A stretch of 64,000 bases of DNA from Planctomycetota bacterium. Its GTDB lineage: Bacteria; Planctomycetota; Planctomycetia; Pirellulales; UBA7805. The DNA lies in assembly GCA_003389215.1 (NCBI GenBank), contig QQVP01000110.1:1-64000 (forward strand), written 5' to 3'. Made by a program: the position numbers and the translations under genes. Below the pieces are notes generated by a model that worked only from the letters and a program-made list of their open reading frames with translations, was not told the DNA's origin and did not search any database. Positions 61,714-64,000 of the stretch are shown piece after piece. Position 1 is the first letter of the stretch. Each line of letters begins with the position of its first letter.

Positions 61714-62967
61714 ATGCGGATCGCGATTATCGCGGAAGTCTTCTTGCCCAAGGTCGATGGGGTCGTCGTCCGCACGATGAACCTGATCGAGCACTTGCAG
61801 CGGTCGGGCGACGAAGTGCTGGTCGTTTGCCCCGAGGCCGAGGGACGTCGTGACTGCTCGGTGCCGGTAGTCGAGTTTCGCAGCTTCCCGTTTCCGACCT
61901 ATCCCGAATATCGTATCGGGCTGCCGGATCAGCGCCTGGTAACCGCAGTGCGCGATTTTGCGCCCGACGTCGTGCATTACATCAATCCGTTCGCCTTCGG
62001 ATTTCGCTGCTACGACCGGCTCCGTAAGGGCGGTCTCGACCTGCCCAACGTGTTCTCGTTTCACACCCTCTACGGTGAGTTCGTGAAGCGCTACGGGGTG
62101 CTCAAGCCACTTTCCAGAATGCTCTGGTGGCTGACGCGCGAGTATCACAACTGCGCCGATCTGAATCTGACCGTCTCGGCCATCATGCGGGAAGAACTGA
62201 TTCGCCGCGGCTTCGAACGCGTCGAGTGCTGGCCGCCCGCGGTCGACAGTGCGCTCTTCCAGCCCGAGCGCGAGAACGACGAGATGCGTCGCCGGATCGC
62301 CGGCGGCGAGTGCGAGAAGCCGCTGTTGCTCACCGTGTCGCGGCTGGCGCCCGAAAAGAACGTCGCGTTCCTGGCCGACGTCCTCGAACAGGCGCCCGGC
62401 GCGCGGCTCGCCATCATTGGCGACGGTCCACAGCGGGAGGAGTTGGAGCGACGCTTCGCCAACGTCGACGCGCACTTCGTGGGCTACCTGCAAGGTGCCG
62501 AGTTGGCGGCGGCCTACGCCTCGGCCGATGCGTTTATTTATGCTTCCGAAACGGAGACGATGGGGAACGTGGTGCTCGAGGCGATGGCCTCGGGCTTGCC
62601 GGTCATCGCCCCCGCCGCCGGAGGCATCCCCAGCCTGGTCGTCCACGGCGAGACCGGCCTGCTCTTTGCGCCGGGCCAGCTGGACGAGGCGGTCGGCCAC
62701 GTGCAGGCGGTGCTGACCGACGAAGCCTTGCGCGAGCGACTCGGCGCCTCGGCGCGACAAACCGTGCAAGCGTGGGACTGGAACAATTCCGTGGAAACGG
62801 TGCGACAGTCGTATCTCAATTCGATCGAGCAACATGGCCGGCGCAACGGTCGCCGCGTGCCGGGCCATCATCTGGCGCGGGCGACGGTCGGCGGACTGGT
62901 GATGGCGTTTCGGGCCGTGCCGCGACGCCGCAAGAAGGCAAATCCGATTTCCACCACGCCTGCTTAG
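61714..62967 (+). CDS. GT4-type glycosyltransferase
   Basis: 417 aa, closest in pattern to the glycolipid-forming GT4 set that includes MgtA/PimB and SQD2. The N-terminus 'AEVFLPKVDGVVVRTMNLIE' has the signature GV-rich acceptor loop and 'VFSFHTLYGEFVKRYGVLKP' the FHT helix. The donor half has 'LLTVSRLAPEKNVAFLADVL', 'AIIGDGPQREELERRF' and 'ASETETMGNVVLEAMASGLP' (the E-x7-E element). The C-terminal basic tail (VPRRRKKAN) may bind membrane. Start ATG follows 'gatgaggaaac'. Confidence 0.92.
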   Translation: MRIAIIAEVFLPKVDGVVVRTMNLIEHLQRSGDEVLVVCPEAEGRRDCSVPVVEFRSFPFPTYPEYRIGLPDQRLVTAVRDFAPDVVHYINPFAFGFRCYDRLRKGGLDLPNVFSFHTLYGEFVKRYGVLKPLSRMLWWLTREYHNCADLNLTVSAIMREELIRRGFERVECWPPAVDSALFQPERENDEMRRRIAGGECEKPLLLTVSRLAPEKNVAFLADVLEQAPGARLAIIGDGPQREELERRFANVDAHFVGYLQGAELAAAYASADAFIYASETETMGNVVLEAMASGLPVIAPAAGGIPSLVVHGETGLLFAPGQLDEAVGHVQAVLTDEALRERLGASARQTVQAWDWNNSVETVRQSYLNSIEQHGRRNGRRVPGHHLARATVGGLVMAFRAVPRRRKKANPISTTPA

Positions 62968-63058
62968 AACAACGCCCGCCGAGAACAAAGCCAGATCGAA
63001 GACCGCCCCGAGCTGGGACGACTCGCGAATGACAACGCATCAGGGAGGAAACGAAGCT

Positions 63059-63937
63059 ATGCCGGGATGCCACGACAGTTCGGAACGCCAGGTGCGTTCG
63101 ATCTTCGTCAGCGACACCCATCTGGGCTGTAAACACGCGCGGGCCGATGCCTTGCTCGACTTTCTGCGCAACCACCGCGCGGACACGCTGTACCTGGTTG
63201 GCGACATCATCGATGGCTGGGCCCTGCGGCGGAAATGGCACTGGCGGCCGATTTACGACGCCATCATTCAACGCCTGCTCGAGATGCGCGCCGAGGGCAC
63301 GCGACTTCGCTACGCACCCGGCAATCACGACGCCTTCCTGCGGCAGTATCTGATCGATATGGGCGTGGTCGACGTCGCCGATCAATTCATCCACACGACG
63401 CCGGCGGGCCAGCGATTCCTGGTCTTGCACGGCGATCGCTTCGACAAGTTCGAACAGTACGCCACCTGGTTCACGATGATGACGGCGGCCACCTACAACG
63501 TGATGTTGTCGATGGACTACTGGCTGCATCGACTCACGTTCCGTCGCACTCAGCGCAACGTGGTCTGCGGCGTGGTGAAGACCAAAGCCAAGAAGCTGGT
63601 GATGCACTACAGCGAGTTCGAGCGCCAACTAATCGACAACGCCGAGAAGCACGAGTGTCACGGAGTTATCTGCGGCCACATTCACAACCCGAAGATCAGC
63701 GAGTTGGCCGGCATCACCTATGTGAACACCGGTGACTGGTTGGAAAACTGCACGGGGCTCGTGGAACGGGAAGACGGCGTGCTGGAAATCGTCAATGCCG
63801 ACGGAAGCGTACGCCAGGCCTCGCAGCCGTGGGGACCGATGTCGGTCGAGGGTGAATTCAACGGTGACGAACCGCAGCGCGAAGTCGCCGAAGAAGACGT
63901 CGACGTGTCGGAGCCCGCCGAGGTGGCCGTCGCCTGA
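63059..63937 (+). CDS. LpxH-like UDP-2,3-diacylglucosamine diphosphatase family phosphoesterase
   Basis: 292 aa from ATG 63059, which has a 'ggagga' Shine-Dalgarno; the track start is 30 bases upstream. Metal blocks in order: 'SIFVSDTHLGCKHARADALL' (DxH), 'LYLVGDIIDGWALRRKWHW' (GDxxD), 'LRYAPGNHDAFLRQYLID' (GNHD), 'FLVLHGDRFDKFEQYAT' and 'CHGVICGHIHNPKISELAGI' (GHIH). This is the family that splits UDP-2,3-diacylglucosamine in lipid A synthesis, but several members act on other lipids or nucleotides. It follows a GT4 and a methyltransferase. The C-terminus is acidic. Confidence 0.9.
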   Translation: MPGCHDSSERQVRSIFVSDTHLGCKHARADALLDFLRNHRADTLYLVGDIIDGWALRRKWHWRPIYDAIIQRLLEMRAEGTRLRYAPGNHDAFLRQYLIDMGVVDVADQFIHTTPAGQRFLVLHGDRFDKFEQYATWFTMMTAATYNVMLSMDYWLHRLTFRRTQRNVVCGVVKTKAKKLVMHYSEFERQLIDNAEKHECHGVICGHIHNPKISELAGITYVNTGDWLENCTGLVEREDGVLEIVNADGSVRQASQPWGPMSVEGEFNGDEPQREVAEEDVDVSEPAEVAVA

Positions 63938-64000
63938 GCCGCGAGGTACCTTGCTCCTCCGGGTTTGCCCGAGGGCGTATTCTCGTCGTTCACGCTCGGC

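Noticed and set aside
60544-62988. 814-aa minus-strand ORF
   Set aside because: Antisense to the methyltransferase and GT4, both of which have complete catalytic motifs. The long ORF is a GC-rich reverse-frame artefact.

Overview
The window is GC-rich bacterial chromosome, most likely from a planctomycete of the Pirellulales type. The evidence is a paired DUF1549/DUF1553 (CxxCH) and DUF1501 (Tat signal) gene set, three PEP-CTERM proteins with near-identical sorting tails, a sulfatase, Gfo/Idh/MocA and GMC oxidoreductases, many lone regulators, and long intergenic gaps. No rRNA, CRISPR array, prophage or intact insertion sequence was seen.

Layout. 0-7.3 kb: a GT4 glycosyltransferase, an unknown gene, and a minus-strand run DUF1549 > DUF1501 > MATE exporter. 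7.3-9.8 kb: a less GC-rich accessory patch with an odd long-variable-arm tRNA (anticodon UAU) and a three-gene minus-strand unit (unknown protein, antitoxin-like, RelE/ParE-like toxin) behind a consensus sigma-70 promoter that contains a dyad. 9.8-15.8 kb: a small membrane protein, a metallophosphoesterase, a lipoprotein, a type II fatty-acid-synthesis mini-cluster (dehydratase, ACP, dehydratase, FabF), and an Hsp20 gene behind a consensus sigma-54 promoter with two upstream dyads. 15.8-25.3 kb: metG, a thioredoxin-protease fusion, hisI-hisG, a short GT2, and a Gfo/Idh/MocA oxidoreductase. 25.3-33.6 kb: an HTH regulator with a structured leader, then the translation cluster thrS-infC-rpmI-rplT-pheS-pheT, with infC apparently starting at AUC. 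33.9-40.6 kb: tRNA-Val, a 78-bp perfect direct repeat around a small gene, three PEP-CTERM genes, a three-site operator-like array with 31-bp period, and a strong terminator with no assigned gene. 40.6-51.3 kb: sulfatase, D-amino-acid-dehydrogenase-like oxidase, PAS/PilZ-like proteins, a flippase, a fasciclin protein, a frameshifted HTH gene divergent from a sigma-70 family factor, a truncated membrane gene carrying a 15-bp VNTR, and a SpoIIE-like phosphatase. 51.3-59.9 kb: a tight six-gene minus-strand operon (GMC oxidoreductase, phosphatidylserine decarboxylase family, SDR-like/FAD fusion, class III aminotransferase, membrane protein, DPRP photolyase) that looks like an uncharacterised lipid or small-molecule pathway. 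60.7-64 kb: methyltransferase, GT4 and an LpxH-like phosphoesterase, probably for a glycolipid.

A roughly 105-bp interspersed element occurs five times in both orientations, with imperfect terminal inverted repeats. One copy supplies the stop codon of fabF. All identifications come from reading motifs in the given translations; no database search was run.
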